This document shows positions 43,744 through 53,503 of a stretch of DNA of 64,000 nucleotides, in pieces. Numbering within the stretch: position 1 is the stretch's first letter; every line of letters begins with the position of its first letter. Source of the stretch: Clostridium sp. chh4-2. GTDB taxonomy: Bacteria > Bacillota > Clostridia > Lachnospirales > Lachnospiraceae. Below the pieces are notes generated by a model. The model saw only the letters and a list, made by a program, of their open reading frames with translations. It did not search any database and had not been told where the DNA came from. The position numbers and the translations under genes are program-made. The DNA is taken from positions 1 to 64,000 of the forward strand of contig NZ_PKUU01000030.1 in the NCBI RefSeq assembly GCF_002899675.1, written 5' to 3'.

Positions 43744-45529
43744 ATTCATTCTCCTGTTCAAATTCATCTAATAGACTGTCAAATACGTTCAAAGCTTCTT
43801 CAATCGGCTTGGGAACAGACATATCCACCCCACAAAGCCGCAGTAAATCGATTGGAGACATGGAGTTTCCTCCACTTAGGAACTCAAAATAGCCGTCTAT
43901 CGCATCCTGATCCCCACTTAATATCTTCGTGCTGATCGCAACCGCCGCTGAAAATCCGGTCGCGTACTGATACACGTAAAACGGCGTATAAAAATGAGGA
44001 ATCCGGGACCATTCATAATCAATTTCCGGATCCACAACCATATCCGGGCCAAAATAATCCACATTCAGCTGATGGTACAATTCACAGAGTGTCTGGGCCG
44101 TCAGGCTCTTTCCCTCTTCCGCCATCTTATGCGTCACCGCTTCAAACTCGGCAAACATGGCCTGTCGGAATAAGGTGGTACGGAAGCTTTCCAGGAAATG
44201 ATTGATCAGATAGATTTTCTCTTTCCTGTCTTTACAGTTGTTCATCAAATGGCGGATCAGAAGCGCTTCGTTACAGGTAGAAGCCACCTCTGCCACAAAT
44301 ATCTTATAACCTGCATAAGTGTAAGGCTGGTTTTTATCCGAATGCCAGGAATGAAGGGCATGCCCCATCTCATGAGCCAGGGTAAATACATAATCCAATG
44401 TATCATTATAATTAAGAAGCACATAGGGATGGCTGCCGTAAGCGCCCCAGGAATATGCCCCGCTCCGCTTGCCTTCATTTTCATATACATCGATCCAACG
44501 GTTGTCAAATCCCTCCTGAAGGAGTTCCTGATACCGCTCTCCTAAAGGAGCCAGACCGGCTTTCACCATCTCTTTTGCTTCTTCGTAGGGTACGGACTTT
44601 TTAACGTCGGAAACCATGGGCGCATAGATATCATACATATGAATCTCATCCAGCCCCATCACCTTTTTCCTGATCTTCACATAGCGGTGAAGGGATGGCA
44701 GATATTGATGAACCGCTTTAATCAGATTATCATAAACCTCTTCCGGAATCTCATTTTCCATAAGCGCATAAGCCCGGCTGGATGAATAATTTCTGGCTTT
44801 TGCATAAAATACGGCCTGCTTTACATTGGCGCTGTAGGTGGCTGCCAGCGTATTGCGAAACTGTTTATAACATCCGTAAAGGGCCGTAAACGCATCTTTT
44901 CTCACACGCCTGTCGCCGCTTTCCATCAGAGAAATATAGTTTCCATGGGTGATCTGAACGTCCTCACCCGCCTCATCCTTTATCACGGGAAACCGCAGAT
45001 CCGCATTGTTGAACATTCCAAAAATCTGTGACGGGCTCTGCGTCGCCTCATAAGATCCGGCCAGCAAAGCCTCCATCTCCGGTGACAGCGTATGCTTCTT
45101 CTTAGGAATCAACAGCTCCACCGCCCGTTTAAAATGCTCTATGCCGTTTTTAGATTCCATATACTCCTTTAAAAGCGCCTCATCCATGGACAAAATTTCC
45201 GGCACAATATAAGAAGACAGTTCAGACGCCTTATAGGAAAGGCTCTGCGCTCTGGCCGTAAAATCCTGATACAGCGGATTGGCAGTATCCTGATCCGATT
45301 TCTGCTTCGCATAGACAAAAATGCGTTCCAGCTTCAGCGACAGTTCATCATCCAGCTTCAGACAGTCATACAGCATCCCGGCTGACTCTGAAAGTCTCCC
45401 TTTATACGCTTCATATTCCTTCAGCTGTTCTTCCGCTTCTTTATATAAAGCTTCCCACGCACTGTCATCGGAAAGCATATCTTCCATATTCCAAGTAAAT
45501 TCCTTTGGTACCTCTTCTCTTCTTTTCAT
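43730..45529 (-). CDS. pepF: Oligoendopeptidase F (M3B)
   Basis: 599 aa zinc peptidase cleaving short peptides in the cytoplasm. The zinc site is AHEMGHALHSWHS (HExxH at 386-390), with the third ligand in FVAEVASTCNEALL. GGAGG is five bases before the ATG at 45529, so the annotated longer frame to 45541 is less likely. Upstream gap to lrgB is 30 bp. Confidence 0.95.
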   Translation of the reverse strand: MKRREEVPKEFTWNMEDMLSDDSAWEALYKEAEEQLKEYEAYKGRLSESAGMLYDCLKLDDELSLKLERIFVYAKQKSDQDTANPLYQDFTARAQSLSYKASELSSYIVPEILSMDEALLKEYMESKNGIEHFKRAVELLIPKKKHTLSPEMEALLAGSYEATQSPSQIFGMFNNADLRFPVIKDEAGEDVQITHGNYISLMESGDRRVRKDAFTALYGCYKQFRNTLAATYSANVKQAVFYAKARNYSSSRAYALMENEIPEEVYDNLIKAVHQYLPSLHRYVKIRKKVMGLDEIHMYDIYAPMVSDVKKSVPYEEAKEMVKAGLAPLGERYQELLQEGFDNRWIDVYENEGKRSGAYSWGAYGSHPYVLLNYNDTLDYVFTLAHEMGHALHSWHSDKNQPYTYAGYKIFVAEVASTCNEALLIRHLMNNCKDRKEKIYLINHFLESFRTTLFRQAMFAEFEAVTHKMAEEGKSLTAQTLCELYHQLNVDYFGPDMVVDPEIDYEWSRIPHFYTPFYVYQYATGFSAAVAISTKILSGDQDAIDGYFEFLSGGNSMSPIDLLRLCGVDMSVPKPIEEALNVFDSLLDEFEQENEYEPI

Positions 45530-45559
45530 GTTTTCCTCCATGTTCCAATATTTTATTCA

Positions 45560-46252
45560 TCAAATCAAACCGCTCACCACAGGCACCACAAGAACGGTCA
45601 TCAATCCCGCCACCGCAATGGCCAGACTGCTCATCGCTCCTTCGATCTCTCCTAACTCCAATGCTTTCGCCGTTCCGATGGCATGGGCCGATGTTCCAAG
45701 TGCCAGGCCTTTTGCAATCGGATGGGTGATCTTTGCAATCTTAAATACAGTTTCTGCTATTATGTTCCCTAAAAGTCCTGTTATTATAATGCTGACCACA
45801 GTCAGAGTTACAATGCCTCCCGCTTCTTCGCTGACTCCCATGCCGATGGCCGTGGTAATGGACTTTGGAAGCAGAGTAACATAGTGTACATGTTCCAGTT
45901 TAAATAACATGCTTAATGCGAATATGCTGACCGCGCTGGCAGCCACTCCTGAAGCGATCCCTCCGATCACGGCGGCGATATGTTTTTTCAGTAACTTCAG
46001 CTGCTTATAAAGCGGAATTGCCAGACACACGGTGGCCGGAGTCAAAAAATACGATATATAACTTGCCCCTTTATTATATTCTGCATAATCGATCTTAAAT
46101 ACTACCAAAAATAAAATAATAAGAACCACTGATACCAGCAGCGGGTTAAATAAAGCCAGTTTTGTCTTATTCTTAACCCATATTCCAAATAAATACGTAA
46201 CAACGCTGATCACAAGCCCAAAATACAGCGCCGACGACAGAACTTCACTCAT
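45560..46252 (-). CDS. lrgB: LrgB-family membrane protein
   Basis: 230 aa with several membrane helices. Signatures are FLTPATVCLAIPLYKQL, LPKSITTAIGMGVSEEAGG and GTSAHAIGTAKALELGE. LrgA/LrgB-type pairs act in murein hydrolase control or small-metabolite (pyruvate, glycolate) transport. The start overlaps the lrgA stop by four bases (ATGA). Confidence 0.92.
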   Translation of the reverse strand: MSEVLSSALYFGLVISVVTYLFGIWVKNKTKLALFNPLLVSVVLIILFLVVFKIDYAEYNKGASYISYFLTPATVCLAIPLYKQLKLLKKHIAAVIGGIASGVAASAVSIFALSMLFKLEHVHYVTLLPKSITTAIGMGVSEEAGGIVTLTVVSIIITGLLGNIIAETVFKIAKITHPIAKGLALGTSAHAIGTAKALELGEIEGAMSSLAIAVAGLMTVLVVPVVSGLI

Positions 46253-46608
46253 GATTTTCTCCTCTCATTTCTGCGTATGATCCACTCAGCCATCTTTCCG
46301 GTAACCGTCATAACTACGATGGTAGAGACTACCGAAATCACAATAAGCGGTACCATAACCGCCTTCAGCTCTTCAAAGCTGTTGAGAAGGCCTACGGAAA
46401 CGGGCACAAACATAAGAGGCATCAAATCCAGAAGAAGATTCCCGGTCTGTTCCACATGTTCCAATTTTATAATGCCTGAACACAGGCCGAATAACAGTAA
46501 AAACAATCCATAAACCCCTGAGGGAACCGGAAACGGCAGAATCTGATTTAACAATTCTCCTATCATGGTAATCCCAAAAATAATGCTGATCTGCTTTAAG
46601 TATTTCAT
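46249..46608 (-). CDS. lrgA: LrgA/CidA-family membrane protein
   Basis: 119 aa with four helices, holin-like. Characteristic PFPVPSGVYGLFLLLFGL and LDLMPLMFVPVSVGLL. It is translationally coupled to lrgB. GGGAGA lies five bases before the ATG. Confidence 0.9.
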   Translation of the reverse strand: MKYLKQISIIFGITMIGELLNQILPFPVPSGVYGLFLLLFGLCSGIIKLEHVEQTGNLLLDLMPLMFVPVSVGLLNSFEELKAVMVPLIVISVVSTIVVMTVTGKMAEWIIRRNERRKS

Positions 46609-46710
46609 AAATTTCTCCCAATACCCGGCTTGTTCCGGTTATTCTGTTTATCACTCATATTCTACCATTATGGTTTTGTTCAAACAATGTAAAATATAGA
46701 AAATATTTGG

Positions 46711-46740
46711 TTGAAACAGGCCGCTTTCTTGTACTATACT
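46711..46740 (+). promoter_or_regulatory. Promoter of the GNAT gene
   Basis: TTGAAA (46711-46716), 18 bp, TATACT (46735-46740). Because it lies inside the longer frame starting at 46707, it supports the downstream start at 46770. Confidence 0.55.
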
Positions 46741-46769
46741 ATAGAAAAAACCGGAAGCAGGAAAACCAC

Positions 46770-47510
46770 ATGAAAACCAAACAAACCTGGACACTCAATG
46801 AAGAAGAAAAAAATCAGATCCATTCCGTTGAAACACTCTGTAACGGCCACGATTCCACAAGGCTTTCTTATCCCATGGAGGACGGAACCTGCCACTTTTT
46901 GCTTTTCGATGATGACGGTTCTGTCATAAGCGCCCTATCCCTTTTCTTTTCCTGGGAGGACTGCTGTGAATGCACTGCCTTTACCCTTCCGATGAAACGG
47001 GGCCAGGGCTGTTTTACCCGTCTGTTTGATATGGCTCTCTCCTTTCTCGAAGAAAAGGAAGAAAAAGAACAGGCTGGATATGATCTGCTTTTTGTAGTTT
47101 CTCCCGGATGTCAGGATACTATGAATGTGCTGGATAAACTGGGTGCGGAATATGATTATTCAGAATATATCATGGAACTCACATTAGAAGAATCGGCACC
47201 GGACAGCCTCATTCAGCTAAAACTTCAAAAAAACGGGCTCTGCATCGGTCTTTTAAATCAACAGGCGATAGGCAGCTGCCGCTTGGATTACGGCTCGAAA
47301 TCCGCCTGTCTTTATGAAATGGAAATCAAAGAAGCGTTCAGGAATCAGGGGTTCGGCACGCGTTTTCTCCATACCCTCTTTTCCTGTCTGATAGAAAAAG
47401 GAATCCATACTCTGCGTCTTCAGGTGACAAGCACCAATGAAGCCGCCATGGCCTTATATAAAAAGACAGGCTTTCACATCTGCGAAACCCTGTCCTACTA
47501 CCTCTATTAA
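46770..47510 (+). CDS. GNAT-family N-acetyltransferase
   Basis: 246 aa. Two GNAT-like halves: residues ~40-120 (FLLFDDDGSVISALSLFF) and a C-terminal canonical acetyl-CoA site, AFRNQGFGTRFLHTLFSCL, followed by LRLQVTSTNEAAMALYKKTG. GCAGGAAA precedes the ATG. It is convergent with relQ, with only 4 bp between stops. Substrate unknown. Confidence 0.85.
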   Translation: MKTKQTWTLNEEEKNQIHSVETLCNGHDSTRLSYPMEDGTCHFLLFDDDGSVISALSLFFSWEDCCECTAFTLPMKRGQGCFTRLFDMALSFLEEKEEKEQAGYDLLFVVSPGCQDTMNVLDKLGAEYDYSEYIMELTLEESAPDSLIQLKLQKNGLCIGLLNQQAIGSCRLDYGSKSACLYEMEIKEAFRNQGFGTRFLHTLFSCLIEKGIHTLRLQVTSTNEAAMALYKKTGFHICETLSYYLY

Positions 47511-47514
47511 CCGG

Positions 47515-48222
47515 TTACTTTTTGACGGTGATTCCCTGGGCCTCAATTCTCTTTCTGATCTCCAGCATCTTGACATCAGTCTGGGCAATCACCTCTGCAC
47601 AGGCCTTCAATTCCTGGCCGATCTCTTCTGAATCTCCAAATTCTTTTTTATACTTCAGCTGGTGATCCAGGCTGGCCCAGAAGTCCATCGCTATCGTCCG
47701 GATCTGCACCTCAACTCTCATCGGTTTCTTCCGGTCGGAGAAAAACACCGGAATCTCAATGATCATATGATAACTTCGGTAGCCGTTTGGCTTGGGATTC
47801 TTAATATAATCCTTAATTGTAATGACCTTTATATCATCCTGTCTGATCAGCATATCGGCAACTTCATAGATATCGTCCACAAAGGAACAGATCACACGGA
47901 TGCCTGCCACATCATCCAGATTGTTCAGCACGGAATCAAGGGAAATTTCCAGCCCTCTCCGCTGCAGCTTCTCAATAATACTTTTGGGCTTTTTAACTCT
48001 GGACTTTATCATCTCAATCGGATTTCTCTGGTTCTTCACCGATAATTCGTCATTCAGCACCTCTAATTTTGTCTTCACCTCACGGATCGCGCAGGTAAAC
48101 ATCATCATCACCTGCTGAAACTGATAAGCTTCATCCGCCCAATTATCCGGCACTCTCACCAGATCCGGCACGCTGACGATGGATTGTTCTAACTCACTGT
48201 TTGGATTCATGTTAATATTCAT
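47515..48222 (-). CDS. relQ: Small alarmone synthetase, RelQ-type
   Basis: 235 aa. A RelA/SpoT synthetase domain with no hydrolase or TGS domains. Active-site segments are VAGIRVICSFVDDIYEVADM, NPKPNGYRSYHMIIEIPV and RVEVQIRTIAMDFWASLDH. It should make (p)ppGpp/pGpp in the cytoplasm. GAGGTG is five bases before the ATG at 48222, favoured over the frame start at 48273. Confidence 0.92.
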   Translation of the reverse strand: MNINMNPNSELEQSIVSVPDLVRVPDNWADEAYQFQQVMMMFTCAIREVKTKLEVLNDELSVKNQRNPIEMIKSRVKKPKSIIEKLQRRGLEISLDSVLNNLDDVAGIRVICSFVDDIYEVADMLIRQDDIKVITIKDYIKNPKPNGYRSYHMIIEIPVFFSDRKKPMRVEVQIRTIAMDFWASLDHQLKYKKEFGDSEEIGQELKACAEVIAQTDVKMLEIRKRIEAQGITVKK

Positions 48223-48527
48223 TCGTACACCTCGGGTTCCTATTGTCCTATCGTAATTGTTCAGTACCCTCACAATTACGAACAGTTATGTCCTACCAAT
48301 ATTATATACGGAAATTCCATTATGATCAATGGTAGAATGATTAATATTTTCTGAACTCTCCGGGAATCATTCTTTACAAAAACCAGGGCTCATGTTATGA
48401 TTCAATCATATTTTAAATCATAAAAAGCGGCATTTGATTTCTTTGCCCAACCATTTACAGAGGCTGTGTCTGAGCGGCAACCTCAGTCTCCATCCCATAC
48501 AAAAAGCCGCGAAGAAATGAGGATATT

Positions 48528-49379
48528 ATGGAAAAACTTGGATATTATAACGGTAATTACGGCCCATTAGATGAGATGACCGTCCCCATGAATGACCGCG
48601 TCTGCTGGTTTGGAGACGGAGTTTATGAAGCTACCACTGCAAGAGACCATGTGCCTTTTGCCATGGACGATCACATCGACCGTTTTTACAACAGCGCCGG
48701 ACTGCTTAAAATCAAACTGCCTTATACAAAAGCCGAGATGAAAGCCCTCGTCATAGACATGGTTCAAAAAGTGGATTCCCCCAACCAGTTCGTGTACTGG
48801 CAGGCCACCAGAGGAACCGCAGAGAGGACCCATGAATTTCCAAAAGGGGATGTTCCTGTCAACATCTGGATCATGATCAAACCGGGCGGGGAATTTGACC
48901 TTTCCAAAAAGCTGAAACTGGTCACCATTGAAGATACCCGTTTTCTTCACTGCAACATCAAAACCCTGAATCTTCTTCCCAACGTTATGGCTGCTCAGAA
49001 AGCGGCTGAGATGGGCTGCAACGAGGCCGTCTTCCATCGCGGTGATATCGTAACGGAATGCGCCCACAGCAATGTTTCAATCATAAAGGACGGAGTATTC
49101 AAAACCCATCCAACCGACCACTACATACTGCCGGGCATTACCCGGGCTCATCTGATCCGGATCTGTAAAGACAACAATATTCCGGTAGATGAAACACCGT
49201 TTACGTTGAGTGAGTTAATGAATGCCGATGAAGTGATCGTTTCAAGCGCCAGCAAGCTTTGTAAAACAGCTTATGAAATCGACGGAGTTCCCGTAGGCGG
49301 AAAATCACCGGAGATCATCAAGGTTTTGCAGGATGCTTATTGGAAAAAATATCTGGCGGATACCGAAAAGAAAAACTAA
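48528..49379 (+). CDS. dat: D-amino acid aminotransferase (class IV)
   Basis: 283 aa PLP enzyme. The lysine that binds PLP is in NIKTLNLLPNV (K145) and the cofactor-nitrogen glutamate in TECAHSN (E177), both at the positions of Bacillus D-AAT. WQATRGTAERTH matches the region of the carboxylate-trap Arg and His. It supplies D-Glu/D-Ala or deaminates D-amino acids; a branched-chain enzyme is a weaker alternative. GAGG is five bases before the ATG. The 250-bp upstream region has no recognised riboswitch. Confidence 0.85.
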   Translation: MEKLGYYNGNYGPLDEMTVPMNDRVCWFGDGVYEATTARDHVPFAMDDHIDRFYNSAGLLKIKLPYTKAEMKALVIDMVQKVDSPNQFVYWQATRGTAERTHEFPKGDVPVNIWIMIKPGGEFDLSKKLKLVTIEDTRFLHCNIKTLNLLPNVMAAQKAAEMGCNEAVFHRGDIVTECAHSNVSIIKDGVFKTHPTDHYILPGITRAHLIRICKDNNIPVDETPFTLSELMNADEVIVSSASKLCKTAYEIDGVPVGGKSPEIIKVLQDAYWKKYLADTEKKN

Positions 49380-49461
49380 ACTTGTCACTAATCCGTCCCT
49401 TCATAAATTACAGGCAAAAATCCATGTTAATTTAATAAGGAAGCGGAACACTCAAAAATAG

Positions 49462-49511
49462 AAAAGGGAAGGATATGCAGCCACTCTTATGGCTGTATCT
49501 CCTTCCCTTTT
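49462..49511 (+). terminator. Terminator of dat
   Basis: AAAAGGGAAGGA and TCCTTCCCTTTT form a 12-bp stem, with a further GCAGCCA/TGGCTG pair inside. The A- and T-tracts make it usable in both directions. Confidence 0.8.
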
Positions 49512-49574
49512 CCTGTTTCAGGCTCCTTTTCTATGGCCGAAGTTAAATAAAAACGCCTGTTTTCTTTGTTTTGA

Positions 49575-49775
49575 AGGTTCTTTCTTGGCTTTGGGTGCGG
49601 GGCTGTGCCGGAGGGGTAATATCCAAGTGTACCGCCATCTGGATACGAGCCGTAAAAATGAACGTGACTGGCGAACACATGTATTTTGTGTCCGACAGTC
49701 ACGTTCATTTTTATGGCGAGTAGGAAGCCCGGCGGACACGGGATATTACCCCTCCGGCACAGCCCCGCACCCAAA
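49575..49775. repeat. ~190-nt palindromic element
   Basis: A perfect 35-bp stem joins 49590-49624 with 49741-49775 (TTTGGGTGCGGGGCTGTGCC outward part). Inside, GTGT-CCGCC pairs with GGCGG-ACAC, then TAAAAATGAACGTGACTG (49653-) with its complement, then ACACA/TGTGT at the apex. The outer left flank GGTTCTTTCTTGGC matches the small palindrome at 7033. The right end stops at the phzF stop codon, so the right copy of that flank is missing. It encodes no protein and could be a structured RNA or a mobile palindrome. Confidence 0.75.
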
Positions 49776-50552
49776 TTATATAAATACTTCTGATATGGAA
49801 TATAAAACTGCTTTACCGCTTATTTTTACCCGGTCTCCGGCCAAACGGCAATAAAGTGTTCCTCCACGGGCGGATAACTGCCGCGCGGTCATTTCATTTT
49901 TGTTGAGCCGTTCTGCCCAGTAGGGAATGAGGTTGCAGTGGGCAGAACCGGTTACCGGGTCTTCGTTTACACCGCTTTTTGGATAGAAACAGCGTGAGAC
50001 AAAATCGTAGTTTTTACCTTGTGACGTAACAATCACTCCATCGCCTAATTCGATGGATTTAAGCTGATGAAAATCAGGGTTTAAGTTTTTTATTGTATCT
50101 TCGTCTTTCACAACTGCAACAATATCTCTGGACAGATAGAACTCATCAACCGCAGCTCCCAGCGCATTTTCCAGTTCGTGCAAAGGAGGAATCTCTTTAG
50201 GCGGACGTGCGGGAAAATCCAGCGTATACTGATCATTTTCACAGTGAACGGTGAGTTTTCCGCTCTGCGAATAAAAAACGATGGTTTTTTTGTCTTTATC
50301 CAGAAAATTATGTATCATATACGCACTGGCAAGGGTGGCATGACCGCACAAATCTATCTCATATTTTGGCGTAAACCATCGGATTCTGTAATAATCTTTC
50401 TCTTTCACTACGAAAGCGGTCTCCGGAAGGTTATTTTCTGCGGCAATATTCTGCATCAATTCATCCGGCAGCCATTCCCCGCAGTCGCACACCGCAGCCG
50501 GATTTCCGGTAAATACGTTCTCTGCAAATGCGTCAATTAAATACATTTTCAT
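49776..50552 (-). CDS. PhzF-family isomerase/epimerase
   Basis: 258 aa. Diaminopimelate-epimerase-like fold with the catalytic Glu in NNLPETAFV (E45) and the second-half signature FVSRCFYPKSGVNEDPVTGSAH. N-terminal LIDAFAENVFTGNPAAVC is typical. Most members catalyse a proton shift on an unknown small molecule. The stop codon abuts the palindrome at 49775. Confidence 0.88.
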   Translation of the reverse strand: MKMYLIDAFAENVFTGNPAAVCDCGEWLPDELMQNIAAENNLPETAFVVKEKDYYRIRWFTPKYEIDLCGHATLASAYMIHNFLDKDKKTIVFYSQSGKLTVHCENDQYTLDFPARPPKEIPPLHELENALGAAVDEFYLSRDIVAVVKDEDTIKNLNPDFHQLKSIELGDGVIVTSQGKNYDFVSRCFYPKSGVNEDPVTGSAHCNLIPYWAERLNKNEMTARQLSARGGTLYCRLAGDRVKISGKAVLYSISEVFI

Positions 50553-50588
50553 CCTTCTACCTCACTGTATCTGTTGTTATGTCCCTAA

Positions 50589-51065
50589 TTATATCATAAA
50601 ATATTTCGCCTCATTCAACAAAATATTTTTTATAAACGGCTTGCTTTCTTCGTTAATAAAAAACATAAACGCATTGTTGCGGCATCTTTGCAGGCGTTCT
50701 CCTTTCAGGATAAATTCATAGCCCATAGAACATCTCTGATTGCAGCTGTCCGGGTCAACCAAACGTTTGCATATGGACGCTTTCTGAATGGCTTGCACCA
50801 TTTCATCAGGCAGATTGTCTAAAACATTCATGTACTGAGCAATATGACCGGCATAAATCCGTATCATCAGCCCCTTTTTACGAAATACGTAGTTGGCTAT
50901 CGTTTTTTTATTCAGAATATAAGAGACCACATAGCCGCTCTTTGCCTGCTTCACCTCTATAAGAAAGCCCAGCTCCGTCAAGGCATCATGCAGTTCGCTC
51001 ACATACTTTTGGTTTTCATTATCAACGGCACCTAAAAAATCATGAAACGTATATTTCTCACTCAT
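50589..51065 (-). CDS. Uncharacterised 158-residue protein with Cys cluster
   Basis: I do not recognise this family. It is a soluble protein with an N-terminal half of mixed helix/strand (KYTFHDFLGAV; SGYVVSYILNKKTIANYVF). The C-terminal half has cysteines in ICKRLVDPDSCNQRCSMGYE and LQRCRNN, a pattern that could bind a metal. GGGAG precedes the ATG. It lies between phzF and an AraC/GyrI-like regulator on the same strand. Confidence 0.7.
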   Translation of the reverse strand: MSEKYTFHDFLGAVDNENQKYVSELHDALTELGFLIEVKQAKSGYVVSYILNKKTIANYVFRKKGLMIRIYAGHIAQYMNVLDNLPDEMVQAIQKASICKRLVDPDSCNQRCSMGYEFILKGERLQRCRNNAFMFFINEESKPFIKNILLNEAKYFMI

Positions 51066-51116
51066 AATATTAATTCTCCCTGTATTTTCAATTTATTTTG
51101 CTGCATTTAATCAGGA

Positions 51117-51986
51117 CTAGCGACGAGCATCGTCGACGATTGGAATCCATATCTGGCTCAGATAATCCTTGGCATAAGCGCTGCCGCCGCTGTACCACTC
51201 CAGTTCCGGGCATTCTGCATGCTGAAACGGATATGTCACCAGCCACTCCTCCTGCAGATACTTCCACCCCTTTTGAACCGCCTGCGGCACAGGCCCTATG
51301 CAGTCAAACACTGCCCATTCAGCTTCGGGTATGATCATTTCGCCGCACCCTTCCGGCAGATCACGGTCTGATTTCACCATAATGGAATATTCCAATTCAT
51401 TTGAATTATTTTCATCATAACGAAACAGGCCAAACAGACCTTTCGGGTCCCCATCGTCTATTGAAACCAACATGGAAAAAATACCGTTTTTCTGACAATC
51501 GCTCCAAAATTCCAATATTTTTTCAGGATGATCCCCATTGATACAGGATAAACGGATACTTTTTCCTACAAGACGGAACGAAGTTTTTTGTACCAGCCTC
51601 CAGGAATACTGTTGTTTTACTGATATTTGCATTTTAGGCACTACCCGCAGTTTTATATCCTTATTACGCGCCTCTTTCGGTGTGACACCATGAAACTGCT
51701 GAAAGGCTTTTGTAAAGGAAGTCGGCGAATCGTACCCATATTGATAACTCACGTCAACCACCTTTTTATCCGTGCTCTTTAAGTCATATCCGGCTAACGT
51801 CAATTTTCTGCTGCGCACATATTCCGAAAAGCTGATGCCGTTCATATAGGAAAACACTTTTTGAAAAAAGCCCGGAGAACACTCCGCGATCCTGGATATT
51901 TCCTGTAAATCGATCGGTTCCTGCTTTCTCTGCAAATGATTTTCCACATAATCAAGAATTATCTGTAATTTTTCGTTCCATTCCAT
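51117..51986 (-). CDS. AraC-family regulator with GyrI-like effector domain
   Basis: 289 aa. An N-terminal AraC DNA-binding domain (ISRIAECSPGFFQKVFSYM; VVDVSYQYGYDSPTSFTKAF) occupies ~1-105. A C-terminal GyrI-like small-molecule-binding domain follows (~125-285, FRLVGKSIRLSCING, IPEAEWAVFDCIGP). This architecture (Rob/BmrR-like effector binding) usually senses hydrophobic drugs. It lies 105 bp downstream of the MATE exporter on the same strand, so it may control that pump. Confidence 0.88.
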   Translation of the reverse strand: MEWNEKLQIILDYVENHLQRKQEPIDLQEISRIAECSPGFFQKVFSYMNGISFSEYVRSRKLTLAGYDLKSTDKKVVDVSYQYGYDSPTSFTKAFQQFHGVTPKEARNKDIKLRVVPKMQISVKQQYSWRLVQKTSFRLVGKSIRLSCINGDHPEKILEFWSDCQKNGIFSMLVSIDDGDPKGLFGLFRYDENNSNELEYSIMVKSDRDLPEGCGEMIIPEAEWAVFDCIGPVPQAVQKGWKYLQEEWLVTYPFQHAECPELEWYSGGSAYAKDYLSQIWIPIVDDARR

Positions 51987-52091
51987 ATTGCATTCCTTTC
52001 TGCTCCTATTCCTGATTCCTATATTATAACTTGTAAAAGGAAATATATCCTCTCATTATTGGTACTGAAAGGATAAGTTTCGCATGGCTGT

Positions 52092-53459
52092 CTACGGAAT
52101 CACCCGCCCGCTATCATTTCTTGACCTCCAGGATTTGCTTTTAAAGTAAACCGCACCTACGATTGCAGGCAAAACAGGTGAGAGCGCCTGTCCTATATAA
52201 ATCCCCGAAAACCCCAATTGAAAAACAAATGCCAAAATCCAGCTGACAGGCAGCCGTACAACCAAAGCGTCTAAAAGCGCATTGAACATAGCCACATTGG
52301 CCGAACCGATTCCAATGGCAAATGAATCAAACGTGTACATAACTGCATAAATTAAGCTGTTTATGCCGCAGCAGATTCTAAGATACATCACTCCCTCTTT
52401 TACGACTTCCGGACTGCCAGGATCAAACATCATAATGATTGATTCTGAAAAAATCTGTATTATAATGACAACAAGAAATGTAATCAGTACATTTAGCCGT
52501 AAACCGCATTTTACTGTCTTTTTTACCCGTTCTAAATTCTGCGCTCCCATGTTTTGCCCTGCCATAGCGGTCACCGCCTGACCGATTGCCCAACAAGGCA
52601 TACCCGCAAACGTATTCACTTTCAGTCCGATTCCCGAAGCCGCCGCCACGGAAACGCCAAAATTATTGAGCATGCCCGTAATAAGCAGATAAGAAATATT
52701 AACAATTACCATCTGAACCGCAGCCGGAAGCCCAATCTTCAATATGCTGATTAATTTATCCTTTTTAACTGCAAAACTCTCCCTTTTAAAATCAAACACA
52801 AAATGCTCTCGTTTTAAGTAAATAATAGAAACCAGCAGAGATATCCCCTGAGAAAATATCGTCGCATAAGCAGCCCCCTCCGTCCCCATCTCCATAGGCC
52901 CCACAAATAACAAGTCCAAAACAATATTAACAACTGCAGCCACCGCCATAAAATAGAGGGAACTTTTGGAATCTCCAAATCCTTTCATAAGAGAACACAC
53001 CGCATTGTAACCAAACACAAATACGGTTCCCAAACAAATTATCCGCATATAGCCGCATGCTTCTTCCATCGCCTCCGAAGGGACATTAAGAAGCGAAAAA
53101 AGAGGAGCATAAACCAGTAAACCAATAAAAGTAACAATAATTGAAGCAATAAAAGATAACGAAAACAATGTTCCGGCAGTTTCCTTCTGCCCCTGTTCAT
53201 CATCAGCCCCCTTATATTGAGCAATCAAAACCGTCCCGCCCATCGTAACCCCTATACAGATAGAATTGATAATAAAGCTTATCATCGATGCATTACTGAT
53301 CGCCGCAAGCCCCGTTTTTCCTACAATACGCCCGACTACCAGCATATCGACAATGCTGTAAAACGACTGAAGCAAATTTGCACCAAATAACGGAAGTGCA
53401 AAACGAACCAATTTTCCATTAACATTTCCTATGGTTAAATCCTGTTCTTGATTTTTCAT
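52092..53459 (-). CDS. MATE-family multidrug exporter
   Basis: 455 aa, 12 predicted helices. N-terminal LVRFALPLFGANLLQSFYSI-type motif and the second-half repeat around ISILKIGLPAAVQMVIVNIS are typical. It exports cationic drugs or metabolites with Na+ or H+. AAAGG is ten bases before the ATG. Upstream lies a 31-codon leader and an intrinsic terminator, so expression is probably inducible through read-through. Confidence 0.92.
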   Translation of the reverse strand: MKNQEQDLTIGNVNGKLVRFALPLFGANLLQSFYSIVDMLVVGRIVGKTGLAAISNASMISFIINSICIGVTMGGTVLIAQYKGADDEQGQKETAGTLFSLSFIASIIVTFIGLLVYAPLFSLLNVPSEAMEEACGYMRIICLGTVFVFGYNAVCSLMKGFGDSKSSLYFMAVAAVVNIVLDLLFVGPMEMGTEGAAYATIFSQGISLLVSIIYLKREHFVFDFKRESFAVKKDKLISILKIGLPAAVQMVIVNISYLLITGMLNNFGVSVAAASGIGLKVNTFAGMPCWAIGQAVTAMAGQNMGAQNLERVKKTVKCGLRLNVLITFLVVIIIQIFSESIIMMFDPGSPEVVKEGVMYLRICCGINSLIYAVMYTFDSFAIGIGSANVAMFNALLDALVVRLPVSWILAFVFQLGFSGIYIGQALSPVLPAIVGAVYFKSKSWRSRNDSGRVIP

Positions 53460-53503
53460 TTTTATTAAATCCTTTCTCTAAGCAATAGATAATCCAACAA
53501 TAC

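Noticed and set aside
48274..48527. T-box or other riboswitch before the aminotransferase
   Set aside because: Weak GAGG/CCTC and GCGGC/GCCGC pairings only; no T-box sequence or terminator.
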